DNA of 19,215 bases from Proteobacteria bacterium UBA4656 (lineage in GTDB: Bacteria > Pseudomonadota > Gammaproteobacteria > Xanthomonadales > Ahniellaceae). The position numbers were made by a program, and so were the translations under genes. Positions within the stretch are counted from its first letter, which is position 1. The number at the start of each line of letters is the position of its first letter. The stretch lies in the NCBI GenBank assembly GCA_002405525.1, contig DHLY01000104.1:47337-66551 (forward strand). The letters run 5' to 3'. Positions 1 through 8,647 of this stretch are shown here, one piece after another. The notes under the pieces were generated by a model that worked only from the letters and a program-made list of their open reading frames with translations, made no database searches and was not told the origin of the DNA.

Positions 1-1670
1 CCCTCGCCGAAGATGTTCAGCGGCACGCAGTTCGGGTCGGCGACCGGCGTGCTGGCCGCACCCGTGGCGTTGGGCACGATCAGGCCGGCGACCGGGGTCG
101 GCGAGCAGACCAGGTTGCCGCTGGCGTCGCGCACCACGTGCAACGCGTTGACGAAGTTCTGCTGGTTGAGGACCGTCGCGAGGAAGGTCGATTCATTGCG
201 GCCCCAGTTGGCCGACACTTCCCAGTTGAAGTTGCGGTCGAAGGCGTCGAACGAGCCCATCAGGCCGACCACGCCGCGGTAGACGTCGGTCTCGCCGCGG
301 CCGTTGTTGTTCACCAGGTCGCGCGAGGCGCGCGACAGGCGGAAGTTGGTCTGGCCCAGCCCGGTGAGGATCCCGCGCGCCTGCTCGGGCAACTGCGCGT
401 AGGACACCGGGAAGGTGATGGTGCTGGACAGCCCGCCGAACAGGTTGACGTTGTAGATCGACTGGTCGATCAGTTCCAGCGCCTCGCTGTTGTAGTAGGA
501 GGCCTCGTAGAAGCCTTCGATCGCGTCGGTGAAGACGTAGCGGCCGCTGCTGAACAGCGTCTTGCGCTCGAGGTCGGAGGTGAGCTGCACCGTCTCGTTG
601 AGGAAGAAGCCGTCGCCGCCGGACGCGTTCTGCGTGCCGAACGGCGTGCCCGGGTTGTAGGGCACCAGGTTGCCGGAGCGGTCGAACTGGAAGTACGTGT
701 TCGAGTTCGGGCCGAAGCCGCGCAGCGTGCCGTTCGCGTTGTAGAAGCCGCCGGTGCCCGGGAAGAGCAGGCCGCCGCCGGTGAGGCTGAACAGGCGTGC
801 GTTGCGGATCAGCACCGAGTTCGGGATGCCGTCGCCGTTGCCGGTGTTGAACGGCGTCGGGAACACGCGACCGTCGTTCTGCGGCGTGCGGCCGGTCTGG
901 CTGGCGACCTGGCTGGCGAGCGGGTTGACGGAGAACGCGAGGCCCTGGCGGAAACGCTCGCGCTCGGTGGCCAGCGCGCCTTCCTGCTTGTCGTAGGTCG
1001 CCGAGAAGGTCACGTTGCCGGCGCCGTCGTTGAAGTTCAGGCCGTACAGCGCGCCGACGTTGTACCGCTCGCCGTCGCCTTCCTGGGTGATGCCGTAGGT
1101 AGCGGTGGTATCGAGGCCTTCGAAATCGCGCTTGAGGATGACGTTGACCACGCCGGAGATGGCGTCGGACCCATAGGTCGGCGCGCCGCCGATCGCGATG
1201 TTCTCGATGCGATCGACCAGCAGGCTGGGAACGACGTTCAGGTCGACCTGCAAGCCGGGGCCGGCGGGTCCGAAGATGGTCGGCGAGTTGGACGACACCG
1301 CGCGGCGGCCGTTGATCAGGGTCAGGGTGCGGTTGGTGCCCAGCCCGAATCGGTTGACGAAGTTCACCGCCACGCCGAAGCCGGACTGGCCGCCTTCCGG
1401 CGTCACGCCCACGCCGAAGCCGGGCAGTTCGTTGATCGCATCGGCCACATTGGTCAGGCCGCGGTTCTTGAGGTAGTCCTCGTTGACCACGATGGCCGGC
1501 TCGAGCGTGTCGAAGCCGGCGCGCTTGATGCGGGCGCCGGTGACCGTGATCGGCTCCAGTTCCTGGACCTTCGACTTCTCCGCCTCGTCGTCCCCGGCAG
1601 CGGCCTGCTGCGCGAATCCCGGGACCGGGGTGAAACCACACAGTGCGGCGGCGATCGCCGTGGCCAGCAA
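1..1670 (-). CDS. TonB-dependent outer membrane receptor, N-terminal part (cut by window edge)
   Basis: This is a TonB-dependent receptor for energised uptake of an unidentified ligand across the outer membrane. The visible protein of about 556 residues starts with a hydrophobic signal-like stretch (LLATAIAAALCGFTPVPGFAQ). A TonB-box-like ELEPITVTGARIKR follows, then a plug domain with typical signatures such as LTLINGRR, DRIENIAIGGAPTYGSDAI and GVVNVILKR, then the first beta-barrel strands. The C-terminal barrel lies beyond position 1. The plug sequence resembles the large receptor families of xanthomonads and sphingomonads, often linked to carbohydrate or peptide uptake; the ligand cannot be told. 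The start is odd. The frame is open far upstream but holds no ATG or GTG, and the only standard start codon is TTG at 1670-1668. That TTG cuts the basic n-region (KARHR) off the signal peptide and has only a distant GGGAAAG upstream. A base error or frameshift near the C-run at 1700-1704 could hide the true start. Confidence 0.85.
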   Translation of the reverse strand, partial: MLATAIAAALCGFTPVPGFAQQAAAGDDEAEKSKVQELEPITVTGARIKRAGFDTLEPAIVVNEDYLKNRGLTNVADAINELPGFGVGVTPEGGQSGFGVAVNFVNRFGLGTNRTLTLINGRRAVSSNSPTIFGPAGPGLQVDLNVVPSLLVDRIENIAIGGAPTYGSDAISGVVNVILKRDFEGLDTTATYGITQEGDGERYNVGALYGLNFNDGAGNVTFSATYDKQEGALATERERFRQGLAFSVNPLASQVASQTGRTPQNDGRVFPTPFNTGNGDGIPNSVLIRNARLFSLTGGGLLFPGTGGFYNANGTLRGFGPNSNTYFQFDRSGNLVPYNPGTPFGTQNASGGDGFFLNETVQLTSDLERKTLFSSGRYVFTDAIEGFYEASYYNSEALELIDQSIYNVNLFGGLSSTITFPVSYAQLPEQARGILTGLGQTNFRLSRASRDLVNNNGRGETDVYRGVVGLMGSFDAFDRNFNWEVSANWGRNESTFLATVLNQQNFVNALHVVRDASGNLVCSPTPVAGLIVPNATGAASTPVADPNCVPLNIFGE

Positions 1671-1896
1671 GGTGCGATGACGTGCTTTCCCGGTTGGGAC
1701 CCCCTGCGCCGACCGGCCGACCTGGCGGCCCGTGGACGCTCGTCTTGAAGCCTCGATTCCCCGACCGCATGGCCGGGCCCCGGAGATTGGTAACCAGCGG
1801 CCGGTGAACGCAACGCATTCTTGACGCGGGCGCCGGGCGGACCATGACCCCGGAAAACCCCACCGCGCCAGACGGGCGCGACGCCAGCGGGTGCTG

Positions 1897-3174
1897 TCAG
1901 CCCAGTTCGGCCAGCAGCTCAGCGCGGAACCGGTGGTAGTCGACCTCGACGGCATGCCGTCGGCTGCGCTGGAAGCGGTAGTGCGGGTGCGCCATCTCGT
2001 GCGCGATCCGCGCCGGCAGGTCGGCGGGGCGGCGCCAGCGGCCGCCGATCGCGCGGGCGGCGATGCGCGCCTGCAGGTCCGCCAGCGGCCAGATGCACCC
2101 CAACGGCTGGAACAGGCCGATGAAGTACAGGTCGTCGACCTCGGCCGGGATCATCTTGCGATACAGCGGGATGGCGTGGTCGTCCACCCACGGCACCAGC
2201 GCCGGATCGAGGAACGGAAAGCGGATGTTGTAGCCGGTGGCGAAAACCACCGTGTCCCAGGCCTCGCGGCGGCCGTCGGTGAACACCACCTCGGGCCCGT
2301 CGAAGCGCGCCACGCCGGGACGCGGATGGATGCGGCCGTGGCGGATGAAATACAGCAGCTCGGAGTTGACCGTCGGGTGCATCTCCAGCAGACCGACCTC
2401 CGGCTCCGGCAGCCCATAGTCGGCGTAGCGCCCCTGCACCAGACGCAGCCCGAATCCCAGCAGTCGCTGGCGCAGGGGTGCCGGCAGCCAGCGCAGCCCA
2501 GCGTGATTGTCGTCGGACGGCCGGCCGCGCAGGAACTTGGGCACGATGTGCTGGCCGCGGCGCACCGACAGGCCGACGAACGCCGCCACCCGCGAGCACT
2601 CCACCGCCACGTCGCAGGCCGAGTTGCCCGCGCCGACCACCAGCACGCGACGGCCCCGGAACGGCTCGGCGCGCTTGAAGGCGTGCGAATGCAGGACCTC
2701 GCCGTCGTAGCGACCCGGCACCTCGGGCATGGATGGGGCCCAGTGGTGGCCGTTGGCGACCAGCAGGGCGTCGAAGCGCTCGGTGGCCGGGCCGGCCTCG
2801 CCCGCCAGCGTGAGAATCCAGCCACCGGTCGCGCAGCGCTCGGCGCGCGCCACGCGCGTGCGCAGCCGCACGTGCGGCGCCAGCCCGAAGCGCGCGGCGT
2901 AGGCCTCGAAGTAGGCCAGCACCTGCGCGTGCGAGGGATAGTCGGGGTAGTCCTCCGGCATCGGGAAGTCCTCGAAGGAGGACCATCGCCGGCTGGAGAT
3001 GATGTGGGTCGTCTCGTAGACGCTGGAGTGCGACGCCTCCGGTCGGAACACCCAGTTGCCGCCGATGCGGTCGGACTGCTCGAACGCCACGGCGTCGTGC
3101 CCCTCGGCCAGCAGGGCCTTCAGCGCCGCGATGCCGCTCGGCCCCGCCCCCACCACCGCGACCCGCTTGCGCAT
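1897..3174 (-). CDS. Flavin-containing monooxygenase (FMO-like, FAD/NADPH)
   Basis: The product is a soluble class B flavoprotein monooxygenase of 425 residues. The family uses NADPH and O2 to oxygenate soft nucleophiles (N or S) or ketones. Visible motifs in order are the FAD Rossmann motif VVGAGPSG (7-14), ERIGG-type contact SDRIGGNW (34-41), the FMO fingerprint YDGEVLHSHAFK (156-167, pattern FxGxxxHxxxY/F with conservative changes), the NADPH motif VVGAGNSA (179-186) and the late motif FATGY (311-315). The length is usual for compact bacterial FMOs. I chose the ATG at 3174 because the FAD motif follows directly and a purine-rich stretch precedes it; an upstream extension to 3252 has no family support. 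It is divergent from the PHB depolymerase, with 118 bases between. The substrate is unknown, and Baeyer-Villiger activity cannot be excluded. Confidence 0.88.
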   Translation of the reverse strand: MRKRVAVVGAGPSGIAALKALLAEGHDAVAFEQSDRIGGNWVFRPEASHSSVYETTHIISSRRWSSFEDFPMPEDYPDYPSHAQVLAYFEAYAARFGLAPHVRLRTRVARAERCATGGWILTLAGEAGPATERFDALLVANGHHWAPSMPEVPGRYDGEVLHSHAFKRAEPFRGRRVLVVGAGNSACDVAVECSRVAAFVGLSVRRGQHIVPKFLRGRPSDDNHAGLRWLPAPLRQRLLGFGLRLVQGRYADYGLPEPEVGLLEMHPTVNSELLYFIRHGRIHPRPGVARFDGPEVVFTDGRREAWDTVVFATGYNIRFPFLDPALVPWVDDHAIPLYRKMIPAEVDDLYFIGLFQPLGCIWPLADLQARIAARAIGGRWRRPADLPARIAHEMAHPHYRFQRSRRHAVEVDYHRFRAELLAELG

Positions 3175-3223
3175 GCCCCACCCGCCCCCGTCCGGCCGGC
3201 TGGCACGATACCTGAATGTCGAA

Positions 3224-3253
3224 TTGGCGCCCGTGCTTGATGCGATGCACAAT
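3224..3253 (+). promoter_or_regulatory. Possible sigma-70 promoter for the PHB depolymerase gene
   Basis: TTGGCG (3224-3229) and CACAAT (3248-3253) are separated by 18 bases, each matching 4 of 6 consensus positions. A transcript from here would have a leader of about 33 bases before the ATG at 3293, with GGAG ahead of that ATG. On the opposite strand TATCGT (3220-3215) could be a -10 for the monooxygenase gene, but I see no matching -35. This is pattern inspection only. Confidence 0.3.
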
Positions 3254-3292
3254 GCGCGATCGACCCGACGCGCCCGACCCCCGGAGTCCGCG

Positions 3293-4540
3293 ATGCTCTA
3301 CCACCTGCACGAGTTCCAGCGCGCCATGCTCAGCCCGCTGGTCTACTGGTCGGAGGCGAACGCGCGGATCCTGTCCGAGCCGGGCTCGTGGCTCAGCCAC
3401 GTGCCCGGCGCGAACCGGCTGGCCGCCGGCTATGAACTGATGTATCGGCTGGGCAAGGACTACGAGAAGCCGCAGTTCGACATCCGCTCGGTGACCGCGC
3501 ACGGGCACGAGGTGCCGATCGTCGAGTACAAGGTCCTGCGCAAGCCGTTCTGCAACCTGGTCCGCTTCAAGCGTTTCGCCGACGATCCATCGACCATCGC
3601 CGACCTCAAGGACGACCCGGTGGTGCTGCTGGTCGCCCCGCTGTCGGGCCACCACTCGACCCTGTTGCGCGACACGGTGCGCACCCTGCTCGCCGACCAC
3701 AAGGTCTACGTCACCGACTGGATCGACGCGCGCATGGTGCCGACCGCGGAGGGCGCCTTCCACCTGGACGACTACGTCGCCTACATCCAGGAGTTCATCC
3801 GCCACATCGGCGCCGCGCGGCTGCATCTGGTTTCGGTTTGCCAGCCGACCGTGCCGGTGCTGGCGGCGGTCTCGCTGATGGCCGCGGCCGGCGAGGAGAC
3901 GCCGCTGAGCATGACCATGATGGGCGGACCGATCGACGCCCGGCGCAGCCCGACCCGGGTCAACGACCTCGCCAGCACCCGGTCACTGGCCTGGTTCGAG
4001 GGCAACCTGATCCATTTCGTGCCCGGCAACTACCCCGGGCGCGGCCGGCGTGTCTATCCCGGATTCCTGCAGCACGCGGGCTTCATCGCCATGAACCCGC
4101 AACGCCACTTCATGTCGCACTGGGACTTCTACGAGGACCTGCTCAAGGACGACCTCGAAGACGCCGATTCGCACCGCCGGTTCTACGACGAGTACAACGC
4201 GGTGCTCGACATGCCGGCGGAGTACTACCTCGACACCATCCGCGTGGTGTTCAAGGAGCACGCACTGCCGGAGGGAACCTGGGCGGTGCGCGGCAGCCGG
4301 GTTGCACCGGAAGCGATCCGCGACACCGCGCTGCTCACGATCGAGGGCGAACTCGACGACATCTCCGGCGCCGGCCAGACGCGGGCGGCGCTCGACCTGT
4401 GCCGCGGAGTGCCGGCAACGCGCAAGGGACACCTGCTCGCCGAGGGCGCCGGCCATTACGGCATCTTCAGCGGCCGGCGCTGGCGCGAGAGGATCTACCC
4501 CGAGGTGCGCGCCTTCATCCGCGCTCACGCAATGCGCTGA
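3293..4540 (+). CDS. phaZ: Intracellular polyhydroxybutyrate depolymerase (PhaZ1 type)
   Basis: The 415-residue enzyme hydrolyses or thiolyses native intracellular poly-3-hydroxybutyrate granules and so mobilises stored carbon. The start MLYHLHEFQRAMLSP is the family hallmark. The nucleophile lies in VSVCQPTVP with Cys183, the acid in EGELDDISG with Asp355, and the base in AEGAGHYG with His388. These positions coincide with the Cys/Asp/His triad described for the Ralstonia (Cupriavidus) PhaZa1 enzyme. A cysteine instead of a lipase-box serine separates it from extracellular depolymerases, and no signal peptide is seen, fitting a cytoplasmic granule-bound enzyme. The ATG at 3293 is preceded by GGAG at good spacing; an upstream in-frame start at 3056 would run back through the divergent gene. 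No synthase (phaC), phasin or phaAB gene is in the window, so those must lie elsewhere. The stop is 9 bases from the stop of the convergent downstream gene. Confidence 0.93.
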   Translation: MLYHLHEFQRAMLSPLVYWSEANARILSEPGSWLSHVPGANRLAAGYELMYRLGKDYEKPQFDIRSVTAHGHEVPIVEYKVLRKPFCNLVRFKRFADDPSTIADLKDDPVVLLVAPLSGHHSTLLRDTVRTLLADHKVYVTDWIDARMVPTAEGAFHLDDYVAYIQEFIRHIGAARLHLVSVCQPTVPVLAAVSLMAAAGEETPLSMTMMGGPIDARRSPTRVNDLASTRSLAWFEGNLIHFVPGNYPGRGRRVYPGFLQHAGFIAMNPQRHFMSHWDFYEDLLKDDLEDADSHRRFYDEYNAVLDMPAEYYLDTIRVVFKEHALPEGTWAVRGSRVAPEAIRDTALLTIEGELDDISGAGQTRAALDLCRGVPATRKGHLLAEGAGHYGIFSGRRWRERIYPEVRAFIRAHAMR

Positions 4541-4549
4541 ACCGCTCCG

Positions 4550-5752
4550 TCAGGAGCCGCCCTGGGGGTCCCGACGCAGCCGGTCGCGCGGCTGCCATTC
4601 CAGGAAGCCGAGAGCATCCCAGGCGTTGACCACGTTGAACACCTCCGCCATCGGCAGGCCGGTTGCCGCCGCCACCTCGTGTAGACGGGTCGGCCGCAGC
4701 AGCGCAGCCGAGATGCGATACGCGCGAGGGTACTCGCGCGCGATCGGAAACCACTGCCGCAACCGGTAGACGCCACCGGGATCAAGCCGACGCGCCAGGC
4801 TGCCCCCGGACAGCAGCAGCACGTCGAGCCAGCGCAGGCGATCGTAGGGCTGGGCGGCGGATTTCCCGCGCGCCGACGTCAGGTCGGACCCGGTCAACGG
4901 CACCCACGCGGAGAGCTTGATCGGGCGCCCGAAGTAGGGCTCCAGCGCCGGCAGAGGGGCCGCGCAGTGATAGACACGGGCCTTCGGATCCAGCACCAGT
5001 TCCGGCAGGCCCGACTCGGCGATCCGGCTGGGACCGACCAGAAGCCCCCCCTCGAGGATCTCGGTCAGGGTGTGGGACGGTTCCCCCTTGGCCGATTGGC
5101 GCCGGGTTGGAGAATCGGCGGTCCGTGGACCGCCGGCGCGCATTTCCGATCGCGCCGTGACGTCACCCGACCAGTCGATGCCGACCTCCGGCCCCAGACT
5201 TCCGGGGATCAGCACGCTCGACCTCTCGCCCGAAGGATCGCGGCGGAACAGGGATTCCGCCTCATCCGCGCCCGGTGGCGGGCTCGGCGGCGGGGCATCG
5301 AAGTCGATGTCGAAACCGATGGCGGCGAAATCGGCTTTCCAGGACTCGTCGCCCGAACCGGCGTCGACGGCGTTGCCGCCACCCAGGACCGGCCGCATGC
5401 CGGATTCGAGTGCCATCGACGCGGCATCGAGAACGCGCAGCACGTCGTCGGCGCGCAGCGGCAGCGGAAGCACGAAATCGCCGCTGCGCCCGCCGGGCGA
5501 CGCAGACAGCACCACGCAGCGGACCCCGGATTCCAACGCACGGGTGCGAGCGACCTCCCCGACCAGCACCGTCGGGTCGACCACCAGCAGATCGGCGTTG
5601 TCCGCCGAGCCCCAGATCCAGGTCGAGCGCAACCGTGGCGCGAGCGAGCGCAGCAGCAGGCGCAGGAGCGCGCGCTCCTCGTCGCTGCCGCCGACGTACT
5701 CGATCACGAGTTTGCGGAACCCGGGCGTGCCGTCCGTCGCCATGCGCTCCAT
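4550..5752 (-). CDS. Uncharacterised protein with degenerate receiver-like N-terminus
   Basis: I do not recognise the family of this 400-residue protein. Residues about 13-110 follow the alternating strand-helix pattern of a response-regulator receiver. Asp59 (in LLVVDPT) sits where the phosphoacceptor would be, and Ser83 or Ser85 where the conserved Ser/Thr would be. The acidic pair of strand 1 is missing (KLVIEYVGG instead of two acidic residues), and the conserved lysine of strand 5 is replaced (LPLPLRADD). A Pro/Asp-rich linker (about 145-165) and a poorly conserved middle lead to a C-terminal region. That region ends in a helical part (ISAALLRPTRLHEVAAATG and following) resembling a small winged-helix or HTH fold. 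No signal peptide or membrane segment is visible. The start could be ATG 5752 or ATG 5743; the second has GGAG only 3 bases upstream. It may be a pseudo-receiver regulator, which is inference. Confidence 0.72.
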   Translation of the reverse strand: MERMATDGTPGFRKLVIEYVGGSDEERALLRLLLRSLAPRLRSTWIWGSADNADLLVVDPTVLVGEVARTRALESGVRCVVLSASPGGRSGDFVLPLPLRADDVLRVLDAASMALESGMRPVLGGGNAVDAGSGDESWKADFAAIGFDIDFDAPPPSPPPGADEAESLFRRDPSGERSSVLIPGSLGPEVGIDWSGDVTARSEMRAGGPRTADSPTRRQSAKGEPSHTLTEILEGGLLVGPSRIAESGLPELVLDPKARVYHCAAPLPALEPYFGRPIKLSAWVPLTGSDLTSARGKSAAQPYDRLRWLDVLLLSGGSLARRLDPGGVYRLRQWFPIAREYPRAYRISAALLRPTRLHEVAAATGLPMAEVFNVVNAWDALGFLEWQPRDRLRRDPQGGS

Positions 5753-5948
5753 CGTACATGCTGACTGGACCCCACAGAATTGAAAAGGCATCAACGCAGC
5801 GCGCAAGTAACGATTGGTGACGCGAGCGCGGTCCGGACACACAGCGACAGTTTTCGCAGTCCGACTGCCTGCCGAGGTCGCCCGTCGCGCTCGACCCGTG
5901 CAAGCAACCGTCACCCGCGGCTGCACCGGGTCGGTCGCCGGGGCGCGC

Positions 5949-5954
5949 TATGCT
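5949..5954 (+). promoter_or_regulatory. Possible -10 element (TATGCT) of the DUF3422 gene
   Basis: TATGCT ends 6 bases before the ATG at 5961, so transcription would begin at or next to the start codon and give a nearly leaderless mRNA. No clear -35 hexamer is found at the right distance and no Shine-Dalgarno sequence precedes the ATG. The evidence is weak and rests on base pattern only. Confidence 0.25.
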
Positions 5955-5960
5955 GCGCCC

Positions 5961-7283
5961 ATGGATGTCCTGCCCGCCCCGCCCCGACTGCTGCCCGAGG
6001 ACGCACCGGAGCGTCAGGCCCTGGTCGGTGAAGCGCACGCACGGCCGCCGGTACCGGTTTCCTTGCCGTCGGTCCTGACCTGCATCGTCACCCTGCACGA
6101 CGGTGACGCGGCGGCCGAGCGCGCCCACCTGGGGCGCCTGGACGAGGCGGGAATCGCGGCGGAGGAGCCCGGCTTCCTGCGTGCCACGCTCGGCGCGGCG
6201 CTGCTGCAATGGGAGCGACATACGGAGTTTTCCCGTTACACGGCGGTGCAACCGGTCCGGCAGTCGGCACTGCTCGGCGCCGACCTTCCCGCACTGCAGG
6301 GCGCCATCCCCCTGCCCCCGGACTGGCTGCGCGCGCTGCCCGGGCGCACCGTGGTCGCCTTGCAGTTGTGCCTGCTGGTCAGCGAAGGGCACGGGGACGC
6401 CACCGCCGTGGCGCTGGCCAAGGCCTTCCTCGGCACGCCGAGAATCACGGCCTCGCGCATCGCCGGGGGTTCGGCACGACTGTTCGCCGACTTCCGCGTG
6501 CGCGCCGACGGCTTCATGCGTGCGCTGGTGCTGTGCGAGGCGATGGATGCCGACACCGCCGGGCGACTGGCGGCGCAGGTGACCGAGCTCGAGATCTACC
6601 GCGTGATGGCGATGCGCGCCTTCCAGCCCGCGCGAACACTGTCGGCGGCGCTGGCCCGCAACGAAGCGGCCTTGGCGGCGATCTCGCGCGCCATCCAGGA
6701 TGGCGCCAACGAGGACATGGCCTTGCTGGATGACCTGATGCGCGTGGCGACCGAGATCGAGACACTGATCGCGCAACACACCGTGCGCTTCGCGGCCAGC
6801 AACGCTTATCACGGAATCGTGCTCCAGCGCATGGCCGAACTCGACGAGGCACCGATCGACGGCTGCGTGCCGGCGTTTGCCTTCCTGCGCCGCAGGCTGG
6901 TGCCCGCCATGGCCACGGTGGAGGCGGCGGCGCTGCGCCTGGCCGGCCTTTCGGAGCGGACTTCGCGCGGCAGCGCCCTGCTGCGCACGCGGGTGGACAT
7001 CCGCAACGAGGCGCAGAGCCAGGACCTGCTGCGCTCGCTGACGCGCGGCCAGCGGCTTCAGGTGCGCCTGCAGGCCACGGTCGAAGGGCTCTCGGTGGCC
7101 GCGATCTCCTACTACGTGGTCGGCCTGATCGGCTTCGCGGCCAAGTCGCTGTCCGCCACAGCCATGTGGCCGGTCTCGCCGGAGGTCGCCATGGGCGCTT
7201 CCATCCCGGTCGTCCTGCTCTCCGTCTGGTGGGTGATCAAGCGCGCGCGCCGCATGCTGCACCAGGAGGCGGGGGTCGATTGA
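5961..7283 (+). CDS. DUF3422 family membrane-anchored protein
   Basis: This 440-residue protein has the layout of DUF3422 proteins, a proteobacterial family of unknown function. A soluble N-terminal domain begins with the characteristic EDAPERQALVGEAHARPPV stretch (about 12-31). A helical, probably coiled-coil middle runs from about 210 to 370. Two hydrophobic segments lie near the C-terminus (about 377-397, SVAAISYYVVGLIGFAAKSL, and about 412-427, IPVVLLSVWWVI), and the protein ends in a basic tail (KRARR). The topology suggests a large cytoplasmic domain held at the inner membrane by a C-terminal hairpin, somewhat like CorA in plan, but no CorA GMN motif is seen. The ATG at 5961 matches the family start; a longer open frame from 5814 has no family-like sequence. 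The gene is divergent from the receiver-like gene and convergent with the amidohydrolase gene. No function should be assigned beyond the family name. Confidence 0.85.
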   Translation: MDVLPAPPRLLPEDAPERQALVGEAHARPPVPVSLPSVLTCIVTLHDGDAAAERAHLGRLDEAGIAAEEPGFLRATLGAALLQWERHTEFSRYTAVQPVRQSALLGADLPALQGAIPLPPDWLRALPGRTVVALQLCLLVSEGHGDATAVALAKAFLGTPRITASRIAGGSARLFADFRVRADGFMRALVLCEAMDADTAGRLAAQVTELEIYRVMAMRAFQPARTLSAALARNEAALAAISRAIQDGANEDMALLDDLMRVATEIETLIAQHTVRFAASNAYHGIVLQRMAELDEAPIDGCVPAFAFLRRRLVPAMATVEAAALRLAGLSERTSRGSALLRTRVDIRNEAQSQDLLRSLTRGQRLQVRLQATVEGLSVAAISYYVVGLIGFAAKSLSATAMWPVSPEVAMGASIPVVLLSVWWVIKRARRMLHQEAGVD

Positions 7284-7348
7284 GGCGATGGCCCGGGGCC
7301 CAGGGCCCGGTCGAGAGCGGAACCACCCCTTTCTGGGCTCTAAGCCCG

Positions 7349-8641
7349 TCAGTCCTGCCTCGCCACGCGCCCGCGCGCAAGCACGAACCGCACCTGCTGC
7401 AAGGCGGCCACGTCGCCCAGCGGGTCGCCCTCGACGGCGATCACGTCGGCCGACTTGCCCGCCTCCAGGGTGCCGACCTCCGACGCCAGTCCCAGCAGGT
7501 CTGCGGCCTCCACCGTCGCCGCAGCGAGAGCGTCGCGCGGCTGCATGCCGCCATAGCGGACCATCAGCGGGAACTCCTCGGCGTTGCGGCCGTGGTCCGA
7601 CACGCCGGCATCGGTGCCGAACGCGATCCGGATGCCCGCCTCGCGCGCGGCGGCGATGTTCTTGCCGGTGGCGGCGAGCCGTTGGCGGATCTTCGCCTCT
7701 ACGATGGCGGTGTAGGCGCCGCTGCCGATACGTTCGCGATAGGCGATCGTCGGCGACAGGGTCGGCACCAGGAACGTGCCGCTGGCTCGCATCGCCGCCA
7801 CACCCGCGGCGTCGATGTAGGTGCCGTGGTCGATCGAGTCCACCCCGGCACGCGCCGCGGCCTCGATCCCACGCGGCCCATGGGCGTGTGCGGCCACCTT
7901 GAGGCCGAGCAAGTGCGCGGTGTCGACGATCGATGCCAGTTCGGCGGCACTGAAGTGCTGGTCGAGCCCGCGGTTCTGCTGGCTGAGCACGCCGCCGGTC
8001 GCGGCGAGCTTGATCACGTCGGCGCCGGCGCGCGACATCTCGCGCACCCGCTGCGCACACTGGTCGGCCCCGGTGCAGATGTTCGGTCCTGACAGCGCCA
8101 TCGTGGCCTCGGGATTGAATCCGTTGGCGTCGCCGTGCCCGCCGACGATGGAGATCGCCTGCCCGGCGACCAGCACCCGCGGTCCCGGAACCGTGCCGGC
8201 GGCGATGGCGTCGCGCAGCGCGTGCGGGGCCTGCCGGTTGCCGCCGAGATCGCGAACCGTGGTGAACCCCGCGCGCACGGTGAGCGCGGCGTTCTTGACG
8301 CCGATGATGGCCGCCTGTTCGGGCGTATCGACGGCGTCCCGCCACCACGGGGTCGCCGGATCGCCGGTCAAGTGCACGTGGCAGTCGATCAACCCGGGCA
8401 GGACGGTGCGCCCGCGCAGGTCGATCTCGCGCGCCACCTCGCCCTCCTCCAGCGTCGGACTCACAACGAGCCCGTCAAACAGGGCTTCGATACGCTCGCC
8501 GCGCACCATGATCGTCGTCGCACCGCGCGGCGCCGTCCCTGGATCGACGATCACGCGGTCGGCGCGCAGCAGCAGCACTTCCGCGGCGGACGCGGCGGGA
8601 GCGCAGGACAGCAGGGCGAGAAGGATCAGGGCTCGGCGCAC
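7349..8641 (-). CDS. Exported metal-dependent amidohydrolase (imidazolonepropionase/prolidase-like)
   Basis: The 430-residue product belongs to the amidohydrolase superfamily, in the branch annotated as imidazolonepropionase-like, Xaa-Pro dipeptidase-like or Sgx9260-type carboxypeptidases. Metal ligands are visible: HVH (His88, His90) after PGLIDC, the bridging lysine Lys211 in VIKLAATGG, His252 in AHAHG, His272 in DHGTY and Asp344 in GTDAG. The small beta-sandwich is formed by the N-terminal strands and the C-terminal GKSADVIAVEGDP stretch. A signal peptide (MRRALILLALLSCAPAASAA) points to export, so a role in periplasmic peptide or N-acyl amino acid breakdown is more likely than histidine catabolism. 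I chose GTG at 8641 because GGAG lies 6 bases upstream and the signal peptide then has normal length. ATGs at 8668 and 8671 lack a ribosome site and overlap a likely -10 box. It is last in a run of six minus-strand genes. The substrate is not known. Confidence 0.85.
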   Translation of the reverse strand: MRRALILLALLSCAPAASAAEVLLLRADRVIVDPGTAPRGATTIMVRGERIEALFDGLVVSPTLEEGEVAREIDLRGRTVLPGLIDCHVHLTGDPATPWWRDAVDTPEQAAIIGVKNAALTVRAGFTTVRDLGGNRQAPHALRDAIAAGTVPGPRVLVAGQAISIVGGHGDANGFNPEATMALSGPNICTGADQCAQRVREMSRAGADVIKLAATGGVLSQQNRGLDQHFSAAELASIVDTAHLLGLKVAAHAHGPRGIEAAARAGVDSIDHGTYIDAAGVAAMRASGTFLVPTLSPTIAYRERIGSGAYTAIVEAKIRQRLAATGKNIAAAREAGIRIAFGTDAGVSDHGRNAEEFPLMVRYGGMQPRDALAAATVEAADLLGLASEVGTLEAGKSADVIAVEGDPLGDVAALQQVRFVLARGRVARQD

Positions 8642-8647
8642 GTCGGA

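Noticed and set aside
138..1748. Plus-strand open frame of 536 codons opposite the TonB receptor
   Set aside because: The minus-strand receptor has clear plug motifs; the opposite frame is Val/Arg/Gln-rich without motifs.
1865..1890. Stem GCGCC/GGCGC after the monooxygenase gene as a terminator
   Set aside because: The stem is five base pairs long and the T-run begins 8 bases later, which is too weak to call.
4544..4557. Small hairpin GCTCC-GTCA-GGAGC at the convergent ends of phaZ and the receiver-like gene as a terminator
   Set aside because: It has only five base pairs and no T-run on either strand, and it overlaps the stop codon of one gene.
7284..7348. GC palindromes between the convergent DUF3422 and amidohydrolase genes as a bidirectional terminator
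   Set aside because: The CCGGGGCCCAGGGCCCGG stretch leaves no workable loop and no T-tract follows; such repeats are common in this composition.
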